DNA of 64,000 nucleotides, from contig OZ024861.1 of NCBI GenBank assembly GCA_964017155.1, forward strand, positions 18,937,953-19,001,952, written 5' to 3'. This document shows, piece after piece, positions 37,234 through 49,599 of the stretch. Origin of the DNA: Oasisia sp. SBJ-2009. Lineage: Eukaryota > Annelida > Polychaeta > Sabellida > Siboglinidae. The notes beneath the pieces are model-generated. The model was not told the origin of the DNA and searched no databases. It worked only from the letters and a program-made list of their open reading frames with translations. Numbering within the stretch: the first letter of the stretch is position 1; each line of letters starts with the position of its first letter. The position numbers and the translations under genes were made by a program.

Positions 37234-38261
37234 CCGTATAGTCCCTAATAGACGCGCACTACCTAATAGACGCCCACCCCCTTTTTAGATGTGAAACAAT
37301 CCATAAATATGTATTTGAGTGACGCAAAAATGCAACAGAGTAGACGCTACAATTATTAGCAAATATGGTACCCAGGCTGACGCTATTCATAAATATCAAT
37401 TGTTGGTAGGGCAACTGTTACTGGTGAGACTTTCGTTAGTAAATATATGGTAAATGTAAATGCTCACCACAATGAGGGCTTTTATTTTATAATTTATGGT
37501 AATATCAGAGAGAGGCCATCATGTGCATCAAGCAAATGGAAGATTTTTTACGCTGGATTAAACGCCGACTGTTTGCGTAAATACGATGCCGCTTGTGTAT
37601 TTCATTGCATCAATCAAGACATAATCACAACAAATTGTGCAAACAAATTTGAGTAGAGACAAAGTTGAGATTGTCATCCAATTCCAAACTCCATTCCAGA
37701 CGAATTGCCCGCGGGCGCGGAGTGCAACTGGCATTGATCAACCAACTTCGATAACAAGAATAAGTCAGACTAATTGTCATATTTAAGCATATGTGTTTTA
37801 ATTAATAAGCTTTGCTTCTTTCGATAAATCAGACGGTTGACAATATGAATAATTGCGCCTGTTATTGACTCATGGTTCTAGTCAGGACCACGTACATCGT
37901 TATCAACATCGTCATCGATATCATGTGTCGACACTGATTTGCCATTTCGGATGCACATGGCCAATACAGCGCTTACATGCAGTAAATCCACTCTATTTTC
38001 ACTTTACTAAATTCATTTAACATTATTAAAGCGATTTGAAGAGCACGTACCGAAAACATTAGGCAGTAAAACTTTTGATTTAAAAAATTTGGAAGCGCTG
38101 TACATATGCATACTTCAGTGGCGCCACATTGCGGATTAGTTATCTACTAATTTAGAAGCTGATTTAAGGGGTGACCACATTCGTCCAACTTTTGAGAAAT
38201 TAATAGACGTGCACCCAAGCCTTCCCACTCGCGCACTGCGCGTCTATTAGGGACTATACGG
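37234..38261. mobile_element. TA-flanked DNA transposon remnant with CCGTATAGTCCC ends
   Basis: Both termini read TA|CCGTATAGTCCCTAATAGAC (the right one reverse-complemented), a TIR of about 26 bp, perfect over CCGTATAGTCCCTAATAGACGCGCA within the visible match, with a TA target duplication as in Tc1/mariner-pogo elements. CCTAATAGACGC is repeated just inside the left end. On the minus strand near 37880-37990 a short open stretch ends in an acidic run (HDIDDDVDNDV) before a stop, possibly the decayed C terminus of a pogo-type transposase; this is weak evidence. Confidence 0.8.
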
Positions 38262-39778
38262 TATATTATTTTCTATTTGTTTGTTGTTTGTTAATTTGAA
38301 ACAAGTGTTTTGAATACCCTATGACAATCATGTTTCATTTATAATAAAACACTAATCTTAATGATGCTGATCTTTTGTTGGTAATATTCCAAGGTATTGG
38401 TAAACAAAGAAATATATTTTATTTGATTCAGCGCCAGATCAAACTAAGTTGGCGGTGCTTCTCTGCATGCAGAACAGAAGATGACTCAGCACTGTAAAAT
38501 ATAAAGTAAAACAATACTAATAGTATAATACTAACCTATATTATACTAAAATATACCATGCAATACCACCAATAACATAAAAATGTATTATGAACAAAAT
38601 CACATAACTTACATTGTGTGATACATCAGGGCTAGACTGATAGGAGCACCTGGCCTGTGTCACTTATTTATATTCTTAATGCATGCATATTTAATGCATA
38701 TTTGTAGGTTTGCTTCAACTTAAATAATTAGTTATTCTGCTGGATTTGTGTATGTTCTCTACTGCAGTGGACACAGGTATCATACTGAAGACCTTGCCTA
38801 AGGTAGGCCAACTTGTCAACATCATAGTGAGATGTAGCAGCACAGCTGGAGATACCTCCAGAGAAACCTCTCCTGGCAGAGATATACAACCTGGCAGAAA
38901 TATGCTGCAGACATCCAACACTAAATAGGAACAGTGAGTGTGACCTACGCAAGCTGTATGCAGAATGTCTGTCACATGACCTGCAGATCATGTGACACCA
39001 GAGCCTGCGAGAGGCAGACAGGGAAGAGTTCTATTATCCTTCTGGCTTCATCTTGTAGAAATCAAGTTCTACTGATTCTAAAAATTGTGTCGGTTGGGAA
39101 AATTTGTCTTGAAGTTGAAGAGTGACACGGTGATACATGAGAACTACAACACTGTGCACATGTTCTGGCTGAGGCTAACAACATATACGTATATGTCTGT
39201 CACTGTAGGACTCTTAGCACTTATGATCAGGTGTCACTCATCACGTAATAGTACAGGGAAAGGTCCTCACACAATCATGCTCTGCATTCACTCAATCTTA
39301 ACACATTCTTATGGATGTCACGTTATGTAAGTACCCTAGAACACAATCACACAATTCGGTGATTTTTCAATAAAAGAAAGTAATTATTTAGAATATTAAA
39401 GTGTAATTAAAATGTAAAACAGCTGTAAATATTGCTGACAGAATAAAACATTCTGAAACTGGATGTGATCATTCTACTAAGGTTTATCTGAGCATGAGCC
39501 ATTAATTTATGAAAGCTAACTGATATTTATATTTCAAATGTAATTGTTAAATTTGGATTCCAACAATAGAAAAGCATAACATGCAATCAACTGTAAGTTA
39601 CAACCAGTGTCTGTCAATCAAACTTGCACAGGCCTGTCAATCAAACTTGCACAGGCCTGTCAATCAAGCTGCTTGTCAGTCACTGCCCACACTATTCAAT
39701 CAATACCCTATAACAAACAAGAAAGTGGCAAGATGCCAAATACAAATTAGTTGCCAAGATATGTATGTGTGTGTATAC

Positions 39779-39857
<79 letters not shown>

Positions 39858-41049
39858 GGAGGGGCCTGCAAATATAAAATATCATGGGCTAAGTCTAGAT
39901 ACAATGTGCATACACATATTGGTGTGATATGCTGATATATTGACAGTATGACTATCTGCACCCATTCTGTAATTAATAGAATCATGTTTTCTCCATTTGT
40001 GATCTACTAACATCTCTCGAGTCATTTTTAAACTAATTTAAAGAATTCTACTTTGATAAAACATGTGTTATTGTGTTCCACGTCTTTGCATCCCTTTCAC
40101 AGCCTCCTAAACGTATGCCAATTTACCATGTCAAAAAACTATCAAGGGAGATTATTTTCTAGTACACCAACCAAACGATGCACAAAGATAAGAACTGTAC
40201 TTGTAAGGAGTCTCCGCAACATCTTTTTGTTCGATTGAAGATGTGTTATAATGGTAAGAATAATACCAGACGTCTGATCACACAGGACCAGGTGCTTGGT
40301 TCGTATCTATCACTTATGTCTTTTGTTTTTGCCAAACTAAAGTCAGTCTTCACCGTTTACCAACACTGTGCTATTTATAAATATGGCAAACTCTGTGCAC
40401 AAATGTGTGTGCAAAAACTAGTCCACTGCCAAATGAACAGGGCCTACTATTTGAGCATGACACCAGAGTGAACAGGTGCATAGATGCAAGCCTGAATGGG
40501 CATTGACACAAGGATGAATGGCGTATCAACATGGTAGTGTTGTCCACACTGTTTCCTTCTCCTTCCCTGCCTGTGGTCACCCTGTGGGCGCAGGCTGACT
40601 GACCAGTGAACTTGACCAGCCACAGTCTCCTGTCCTGGTCACTCTTACACACACCCCGGGTCAACTCACTACTTCACTTTACTTCTGTCTCACGACACAC
40701 ACAGATTCTCGACAAAACATACTTAGCATCTCGTGTCTATGCGTGTGTACCAAAACATTGTCTCCCTTGAACGCGTTGAACCGCACAAAGCGATGGTCAT
40801 ACAAGAACGTCAGCGATGATACACGTAACAGCTATATTATGTTATGAACATTAAAATCAGCATGAAATCACTTCGTAAATGTTAACATGTAGAGATAAAA
40901 CACACCATCAATAATAATATTTATTGTGGAAGTTAAAGTAAACCTTTAGCAAAATTAGTTTTATTGGTTGTAGAATTGTGTGAAGACTTACGCCAGAGCA
41001 ACCGTTCTCACAGGGGGACTGTAAGATGTGCCACTAAACACAACACACA
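38262..41049. other. Unique sequence with small repeats, no gene seen
   Basis: Contains a 23-bp tandem repeat of three copies at about 39607-39671 (core CACAGGCCTGTCAATCAAAC) and an (AT)n tract listed separately. No splice-supported coding region. Confidence 0.5.
39782..39856. repeat. (AT)n microsatellite
   Basis: About 36 TA dinucleotides. Confidence 0.96.
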
Positions 41050-42674
41050 CAGACGTTTGTGTGCACATCTAGGGGGTATCAACATGCACCAGTTTGTGTG
41101 CACATCTAGGGGGTATCAACATGCACCAGTTTGTGTGCACACCTAGGGGGTATCAACACACACCAGTTTGTGTGCACACCTAGGGGGTATCAACACACAC
41201 CAGTTTGTGTGCACACCTAGGGGGTATCAACACACACCAGTTTGTGTGCACACCTAGGGGGTATCAACACACACCAGTTTGTGTGCACACCTAGGGGGTA
41301 TCAACATGCACCAGTTTGTGTGCACACCTAGGGGGTATCAACATGCACCAGTTTGTGTGCACACCTAGGGGGTATCAACACACACCAGTTTGTGTGCACA
41401 CCTAGGGGGTATCAACATGCACCAGTTTGTGTGCACATCTAGGGGGTATCAACACGCACCAGTTTGTGTGCACATCTAGGGGGTATCAACATGCACCAGT
41501 TTGTGTGCACATCTAGGGGGTATCAACATGCACCAGTTTGTGTGCACATCTAGGGGGTATCAACACGCACCAGTTTGTGTGCACATCTAGGGCGTATCAA
41601 CACGCACCAGTTTGTGTGCACATCTAGGGGGTATCAACACGCACCAGTTTGTGTGCACATCTAGGGGGTATCAACATGCACCAGTTTGTGTGCACATCTA
41701 GGGGGTATCAACACGCACCAGTTTGTGTGCACATCTAGGGGGTATCAACATGCACCAGTTTGTGTGCACATCTAGGGGGTATCAACACGCACCAGTTTGT
41801 GTGCACATCTAGGGCGTATCAACACGCACCAGTTTGTGTGCACATCTAGGGGGTATCAACATGCACCAGTTTGTGTGCACATCTAGGGGGTATCAACATG
41901 CACCAGTTTGTGTGCACATCTAGGGGGTATCAACATGCACCAGTTTGTGTGCACATCTAGGGGGTATCAACATGCACCAGTTTGTGTGCACATCTAGGGG
42001 GTATCAACATGCACCAGTTTGTGTGCACATCTAGGGGGTATCAACATGCACCAGTTTGTGTGCACATCTAGGGGGTATCAACATGCACCAGTTTGTGTGC
42101 ACATCTAGGGGGTATCAACACGCACCAGTTTGTGTGCACATCTAGGGCGTATCAACACGCACCAGTTTGTGTGCACATCTAGGGGGTATCAACACGCACC
42201 AGTTTGTGTGCACATCTAGGGGATATCAACATGCACCAGTTTGTGTACACATCTAGGGGATATCAACATGCACCAGTTTGTGTGCACATCTAGGGGGTAT
42301 CAACATGCACCAGTTTGTGTGCACACCTAGGGGGTATCAACATGCACCAGTTTGTGTGCACACCTAGGGGGTATCAACATGCACCAGTTTGTGTGCACAT
42401 CTAGGGGGTATCAACATGCACCAGTTTGTGTGCACATCTAGGGGGTATCAACATGCACCAGTTTGTGTGCACATCTAGGGGGTATCAACATGCACCAGTT
42501 TGTGTGCACATCTAGGGGGTATCAACATGCACCAGTTTGTGTGCACATCTAGGGGGTATCAACACACACCAGTTTGTGTGCACATCTAGGGGGTATCAAC
42601 ACGCACCAGTTTGTGTGCACATCTAGGGGGTATCAACCCGCACCAGTTTGTGTGCACATCTAGGGGGTATCAAC
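41050..42674. repeat. 37-bp minisatellite, about 44 copies
   Basis: Unit contains CACCAGTTTGTGTGCACATC followed by TAGGGGGTATCAACA. Variants are ACATGCACC/ACACGCACC/ACACACACC, CATCTAG/CACCTAG, GGGGGTAT/GGGCGTAT and GGGATAT. The left 350 bp is mainly CACCTAG type. The rare GGGCG variant occurs at 41593, 41815 and 42148, exactly 6 and 9 units apart, each within a run of ACACGCACC units, so blocks were duplicated. Confidence 0.97.
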
Positions 42675-43190
42675 CATAGCGTTATGCAGGATAGCAGTTT
42701 TGCCAGTCGTACATTTTTGTTGGACACGTGGATGTTAAATTTAAGGCAGTTGAAAAACTTGAAATGTGTTTTATGACCTGACATTAACTACAAACACACA
42801 CGTGTGACACTATTTACATTCATTTTTAAGGTATAACTGACAATATCTAGGGTTTTTTGAGTATTTTGTGTATTTCTGGATAGATGCTGCCATCTAGTGT
42901 TCAAATGTCACTAACTGCACGAAACTGTATGGTCATCAGATGGCGCCACTGTATTTAAGTTGCCTGTGACTGATGACACTGGGATCACCTGTGTCACTGC
43001 ATGAGTTCAGCTAAACATCTAAATGTCATAAGAGCACCTAAGACATATTGTTCCTCCATATCTTGTCCCAACATAACTGTATTCAAAGTTGTGTACAGCC
43101 TGTGTTCAAGTGATATCTACTGGATGTTAAAAACAACAAATATCACAAAATAGATAAATAAAATAAAGTTAATGTATGCTGTATAAGTTA
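42675..43190. other. Unique sequence between two large arrays
   Basis: No gene; contains the pair of CTCF-like motifs listed separately. Confidence 0.5.
42886..42946. promoter_or_regulatory. Pair of CTCF-like motifs, divergent
   Basis: On the minus strand 42886-42899 reads CACTAGATGGCAGC, matching 13 of 13 positions of the bilaterian CTCF core CASYAGRKGGCRS. On the plus strand 42934-42946 reads CATCAGATGGCGC (12 of 13). The core is known from vertebrates and many bilaterians; binding here is inference. Confidence 0.4.
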
Positions 43191-43263
43191 ATGCATTCAA
43201 ACTGTTTCCTTCCATATCTACAATATTTAGATCAACCTAACAAACTAGTTTTATGTGTTTTGG
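43191..43263 (+). repeat. Left arm of 73-bp inverted repeat
   Basis: Begins ATGCATTCAAACTGTTTCCT and ends GTGTTTTGG; the same sequence lies reversed at 45645-45717, identical over 66 bp and with a single mismatch over 73. The arms flank the 33-bp minisatellite. Confidence 0.95.
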
Positions 43264-43281
43264 ATATAATATTATTATTAC

Positions 43282-44846
43282 CCAGAGGTGGTGAGACAAC
43301 ACTTCCTGCCCCTTGTGAACCACACCAGACAACATTTCCTGCCCCTTATGAACCACGACAGACAACACTTCCTGCCCCTTGTGAACCACACCAGACAACA
43401 CTTCCTGCCCCTTGTGAACCACACCAGACAACACTTCCCTGCCCGTTGTGAACCACGGCAGACAACACTTCCCGCCCCTTGTGAACCACACCGGACAACA
43501 CTTCCAGCCCCTTGTGAACCACACCAGACAACACTTCCTGCCCCTTGTGAACCACACCAGACAACACTTCCTGCCCCTTATGAACCACACCAGACAACAC
43601 TTCCTGCCCCTTGTGAACCACGGCAGACAACACTTCCTGCCCCTTACGAACCACACCAGACAACACTTCCTGCCCCTTGTGAACCACGGCAGACAACACT
43701 TCCTGCCCCTTGTGAACCACACCAGACACCACTTCCTGCCCCTTGTGAACCACACCAGACAACACTCCCTGCCCCTTGTGAACCACACCAGACAACACTT
43801 CCAGCCCCTTATGAACCACACCAGACAACACTTCCTGCCCCTTATGAACGACACCAGACAACACTTCCTGCCCCTTGTGAACCACACCAGACAACACTTC
43901 CTGCCCCTTGTGAACCACACCAGACAACACTTCCTGCCCCTTATGAACCACACCAGACACTTCCTGCCCCTTGTGAACCACACCAGACAACACTTCCTGC
44001 CCCTTGTGAACCACACCATACAACACTTCCAGCCCCTTGTGAACCACACCAGACCACACTTCCTGCCCCTTATGAATCACACCAGACACTTCCTGCCCCT
44101 TGTGAACCACACCCTACAACACTTCCTGCCCCTTGTAAACCACGCCAGACAACACTTCCAGCCCCTTATGAACCACACCAGACAACACTTCCAGCCCCTT
44201 ATGAACCACACCAGACAACACTTCCTGCCTCTTATGAACCACACCAGACAACACTTGCTGTCCCTCGTGAACCACACCAGACAACACTTCCAGCCCCTTG
44301 TATACCACACCAGACAACACTTCCAGCCCCTTGTATACCACACCAGACAACACTTCCAGCCCCTTGTGAACCACGCCAGACAACACTTCCTGCCCCTCGT
44401 GAACCACGCCAGACAACACTTCCTGCCCCTTGTGAACCACACCAGACAACACTTCCAGCCCCTTGTGAACCACACCAGACAACACTTCCTGCCCCTTATG
44501 AACCACGCTAGACAACACTTCCTGCCCCTTGTGAACCACACCAGACAACACTTCCTGCCCCTTGTGAACCACGCCAGACAACACTTCCTGCCCCTTGTGA
44601 ACCACGCCAGACAACACTTCCTGCCCCTTGTAAACCACGCCAGACAACACTTCCTGCCCCTTGTGAACCACGCCAGACAACACTTCCTGCCCCTTGTGAA
44701 CCACACCAGACAACACTTCCTGCCCCTTGTGAACCACACCAGACAACACTTCCAGCCCCTTGTGAACCACACCAGACAACACTTCCTGCCCCTTGTGAAC
44801 CACACCAGACAACACTTCCTGCCCGTTGTGAACCACACCAGACAAC
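43282..44846. repeat. 33-bp minisatellite, about 47 copies
   Basis: Unit contains CAGACAACACTTCCTGCCCC followed by TTGTGAACCACAC. Variants include TTATGAA, CCACGCCAG, CCACGGCAG, TCCAGCCCC and a few 30-bp units. As 33 is a multiple of 3, long frames stay open in several frames on both strands (up to 480 residues); occasional single-base indels shift them. No gene signal. Confidence 0.97.
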
Positions 44847-46054
44847 TGGTAAAACTGTGTACAGTACACACATTTCAAGAATATTTGTAAACACGTGTAA
44901 TATGGACATTTTCTAGTGCTGCATCCCAATTTGTAATTTGAACAAATGTATTCTAATCATTCCTCTATCTGGGGTGCAACCCAAATTCCAGGCAGAGCTG
45001 TGCGACACTAACTTAATAGTTGTATACTGATATTTTGAATGATCTCTCATCTAGTTTACTGTAAACCCAGAGTCTGCACAGTCATTTACCATTGAAATGT
45101 TGAACTTCTACACATTACATATACTGCAACTAATTAGGACAAAATTGTGGTAAACACTAGACTGGGAAAAAATAGGGTGTATCCAGATTGGCCAGGCTTC
45201 CTGACTCTCTCTCCTCACAAAGGATATCAATTAACATTCCCTTAATTGGCAATCTCTGTGAATAAATCTTGTCCAATGTGAAATGAATGGGTGGGCATCA
45301 ATGGTCTCATGTAGTTGCTTAGTAACAACATTTCACTGACAAATGTGAATTCTTGCAAGGATTGACATTCCAGGTCAGAGTTGCTGTTATTATTGTAATA
45401 CATAACTACCTCTCAGTAGACTAGAAATATGATTTGTGTACTTTAACCAAATCCCACAAATTTCTTTCAGCAGACTGATGTCATCCCTCAACAAAATGTC
45501 CATAATTATAATATATTATTTACAAATGCATAACAAGACGTGATTGTAAATAAATGTTACTAAATATGCAGGCCCATGTCATAAGTGTTGTAATTATGCA
45601 TTTCAGTCAGGACAATTGTCAACAGAGAATCAGTAGAAACTGTACCAAAAGACATAAAACTAGTTTGTTAGGTTGATCTAAATATTGTAGATATGGAAGG
45701 AAACAGTTTGAATGCATCAGATGTTGACAACTGTGAACAGCCTTGATTGACAACAGATTAGTCTTGTACAACTGTTAACTATTGTCTGCAGCAACATTTC
45801 CTGTTGGTCTTGTTCACCAGAGGTCAGCACTGTCCAATGACTACTTAACATTCACAAGTAAAACTAATCTAGGTGACCATCTGTGCATATTTTAATACAC
45901 ATCTAAGGATTTACATTTGAATATAACATATTAACTTCAAACACAAAATTAAATATGTAGAATAGTGCATATTTCAATTAATTCAAGTTGAAAAGGATAT
46001 CTTTTAATATTATTTTCAAACTTGTGTAGAGCATCACATATATGCACAGTTGCA
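44847..46054. other. Unique sequence, no gene seen
   Basis: Apart from the right arm of the inverted repeat, nothing is recognised. Confidence 0.5.
45645..45717 (-). repeat. Right arm of 73-bp inverted repeat
   Basis: Reverse complement of 43191-43263 (72 of 73 matching), about 2.4 kb away. Similarity stops sharply on both sides. Confidence 0.95.
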
Positions 46055-48096
46055 CGGCCCGGATATCTGTCAATGAGGCTGATTTCCATGGATCTCTGCC
46101 ACTGAGGATGAATAACATGGATATCTGTCAATGAGGATGACTTCCTTGGATATCTGTCAATGAGGCTGACTTCCTTGGATATCTGTCAATGAGGCTGACT
46201 TCCTTGGATATCTGTCAATAAGGATGACTGTCCTGGATATCTGTCAATGAGGATGACTTCCCTGGATATCTGCCAATGAGGATGACTTCCCTGGATATCT
46301 GCCAATGAGGATGACTTCCCTGGATATCTGTCAATGAGGATGACTTCCCTGGATATCTGCCAATGAGGATGACTTCCCTGGATATCTGCCAATGAGGATG
46401 ACTTCCCTGGATATCTGCCAATGAGGATAACTTCCTTGGATATCTGCCAATGAGGATGACTGTCCTGGATATCTACCAATGAGGATGACTTCCTTGGATA
46501 TATGTCAATGAGGATGACTGTCCTGGATATCTACCAATGAGGATGACTTCCTTGGATATCTGCCAATGAGGATGACTTCCTTGGATATCTGCCAATGAGG
46601 ATGACTTCCTTGGATATATGTCAATGAGGATGACTGTCCTGGATATCTACCAATGAGGATGACTTCCCTGGATATCTACCAATGAGGATGACTTCCTTGG
46701 ATATCTACCAATGAGGATGACTTCCTTGGATATCTGCCAATGAGGATGACTTCCTTGGATATATGTCAATGAGGATGACTGTCCTGGATATCTACCAATG
46801 AGGATGACTTCCTTGGATATATGTCAATGAGGATGACTTTCTTGGATCTCTGTCAATGAGAATTACTTCCTTGGATATCTGTTAATGAGGATGACTTCCC
46901 TGGATATCTACCAATGAGGATGACTTCCCTGGATATCTGCCAATGAGGATGACTTCCCTGGATATTTGTCAATGAGGATGACTTCCTTGGATATCTGCCA
47001 ATGAGGATGACTTCCTTGGATATATGTCAATGAGGATGACTTCCCTGGATATCTGCCAATGAGGATGACTGTCCTGGATATCTGTCAATGAGGATGACTT
47101 CCTTGGATATATGTCAATGAGGATGACTGTCCTGGATATCTGTCGATGAGGATGACTTCCTTGGATATCTGCCAATGAGGCTGACTTCCTTGGATATCTG
47201 TCAATAAGGACGACTGTCCTGGATATCTACCAATGAGGATGACTTCCTTGGGTATCTGTCAATGATGATGACTTCCCTGGATCTCTGCCAATGAGGATGA
47301 CTTCCCTGGATATCTGTCAATGAGGATGACTTCCTTGGATATCTGCCAATGAGGATGACTTCCTTGGATATATGTCAATGAGGATGACTTCCCTGGATAT
47401 CTGCCAATGAGGATGACTGTCCTGGATATCTGTCAATGAGGATGACTTCCTTGGATATATGTCAATGAGGATGACTGTCCTGGATATCTGTCGATGAGGA
47501 TGACTTCCTTGGATATATGTCAATGAGGATGACTTCCCTGGATGTCTGTCGATGAGGATGACTTCCTTGGATATATGTCAATGAGGCTGACTTCCCTGGA
47601 TATCTGTCGATGAGGATGACTTCCCTGGATCTCTGTCAATGAGGATGACTGTCCTGGATATCTGTCGATGAGGATGACTTCCTTGGATATATGTCAATGA
47701 GGATGACTTCCCTGGATATCTGTCGATGAGGATGACTTCCCTGGATCTCTGTCAATGAGGATGACTGTCCTGGATATCTGTCGATGAGGATGACTTCCCT
47801 GGATATCTGCCAATGAGGATGACTTCCCTGGATATCTGTCAATGAGGATGACTTCCTTGGATCTCTGCCAATGTGGATGACTGTCCTGGATATCTGTCAG
47901 TGAGGATGACTGTCTTGGATATCTGTCAATGAGGATGACTTCCCTGGATCTCTGTCAGTGAGGATGACTGTCTTGGATATCTGTCAGTGAGGATGACTGT
48001 CTTGGATATCTGTCAATGAGGATGACTGTCTTGGATATCTGTCAATGAGGATGACTTCCTTGTATCTCAGCCAAAGAGGCTGACTTCCTTGTATAT
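46055..48096. repeat. 29-bp minisatellite, about 69 copies
   Basis: Unit contains GGATATCTGCCAATGAGGAT followed by GACTTCCCT. Variants are CTGTCAAT, CTACCAAT, ATGTCAAT, TGTCGAT, GACTGTCCT and TTCCTTGG. A 348-bp block (12 units) starting near 46969 recurs from 47317 with the same variant order. TGGATATC and CAATGAGG give short open minus frames that are repeat translations. Confidence 0.97.
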
Positions 48097-48182
48097 CCCA
48101 CATCAGGTCAATCAATATGGATTCATGAGGTTCTCCAATCCATTTCCCTGGCTGCCAATCAAGTAGCTGATTGCCGTCTTGT

Positions 48183-48890
48183 GTGTTGTGTCACTAGACA
48201 CAGCAAGTGCAGCTTGTATCACCAGACACAGCAAGTGCAGCTTATGTCACCAGACACACCAAGTGCAGCTTGTGTCATCAGACACAGCAAGTGCAGCTTA
48301 TGTCATCAGACACAGCAAGTGCAGCTTGTGTCATCAGACACAGCAAGTGCAGCTTATGTCACCAGACACAGCAAGTACAGCTTGTGTCATCAGACACAGC
48401 AAGTGCAGCTTATGTCACCAGACACAGCAAGTGCAGCTTGCGTCATCAGACACAGAACGTGCAGCTTGCATCATCAGACACAGCAAGTGCAGCTTGTGTC
48501 ATCAGACACAGCAAGTGCAGCTTGTGTCATCAGACACAGCAAGTGCAGCTTGCGTCATCAGGCACAGCAAGTGCAGCTTGCGTCCTCAGACACAGCAAGT
48601 GCAGCTTGTGTCATCAGACACAGCAAGTGCAGCTTGTGTCATCAGACACAGCAAGTGCAGCTTGCGTCATCAGACACAGCAAGTGCAGCTTGTGTCATTA
48701 GACACAGCAAGTGCAGCTTGCGTCATCAGACACAGCAAGTGCAGCTTGTGTCATCAGACACAGCAAGTGCAGCTTGTGTCATCAGACACAGCAAGTGCAG
48801 CTTGCGTCATCAGACACAGCAAGTGCAGCTTGCGTCATCAGACACAGCAAGTGCAGCTTGCATCACCACACACAGCAAGTGCAGCTGTTT
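48183..48890. repeat. 28-bp minisatellite with hairpin core, about 25 copies
   Basis: Unit contains GTGCAGCTTGTGTCATCAGA followed by CACAGCAA. Inside each unit TGTGTC-ATCA-GACACA is a perfect 6-bp inverted repeat with a 4-base loop. Overlapping open frames of about 240 residues are the array. Confidence 0.97.
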
Positions 48891-49599
48891 TATTAATTAA
48901 TTCAAATTAAATGTCCTAACATTTAACACCTTATACCTGGTTATTACATTTTCATTAAGATGTGTCACTTAATCAGTGCACTACTAATTAATCAACTTCC
49001 TGTGTGCTGTCGTCAAGTGTGATGATTTACCTGCTATTAGTACAGGCGTCAGTGCACTCAGCAGAAGTCTATCACAAACATGCACTACCAATCACATGCA
49101 GCCTTAAGAATGCCAGGCTAATCTAAAGTGACCAAGGCTGGCTAAGATGTTACTATGGAAATGAGGCGATTGTGAGGCCTGTCATATCCCTCCCACCCAC
49201 CCCCTCGCCTAATGCACACTAATGAAAAGATCGGGCAATGATACATAGGAACTGATCTTTGACCTGGTCTCTGGATATCACAAATCATTATATGTAGCTG
49301 CGAAATATTAAAGTCACAATGCAGTGTATACTATGATAAATGTTTCCCAATTTCATGGAATTACAGATGGTTGTGGATATAAACAAACAACTCGTATACA
49401 GTAACATCAGTATGGCTGAGTACTTCCCAGAGAAGATGAGTAGGACCGGCCGTAAACCAGAGTGCCACAGGTGTAAAGCAACTTGAGTAATCCAAAGCAC
49501 AGACTAATCTAGGATCAGATTTCTGCCCAGCAGCTAGTTTCTGTGTTCTGTGAACTGTTCTGTTCTGTGCATTACTGACCAGACTGCTGCCCGTATGAC
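48891..49599. other. Unique sequence, no gene seen
   Basis: No feature recognised. Confidence 0.5.

Noticed and set aside
40371..40664. 97-residue minus open frame containing RRLWLVKFTGQ
   Set aside because: No matching splice sites and no recognised family; length is within chance.
43448..44890. 480-residue frame and others of 254-407 residues
   Set aside because: 33-bp minisatellite read in frame on both strands; unit length is a multiple of 3.
46055..48096. Possible CRISPR-like array of short repeats
   Set aside because: Units are contiguous with no unique spacers, and the DNA is eukaryotic.
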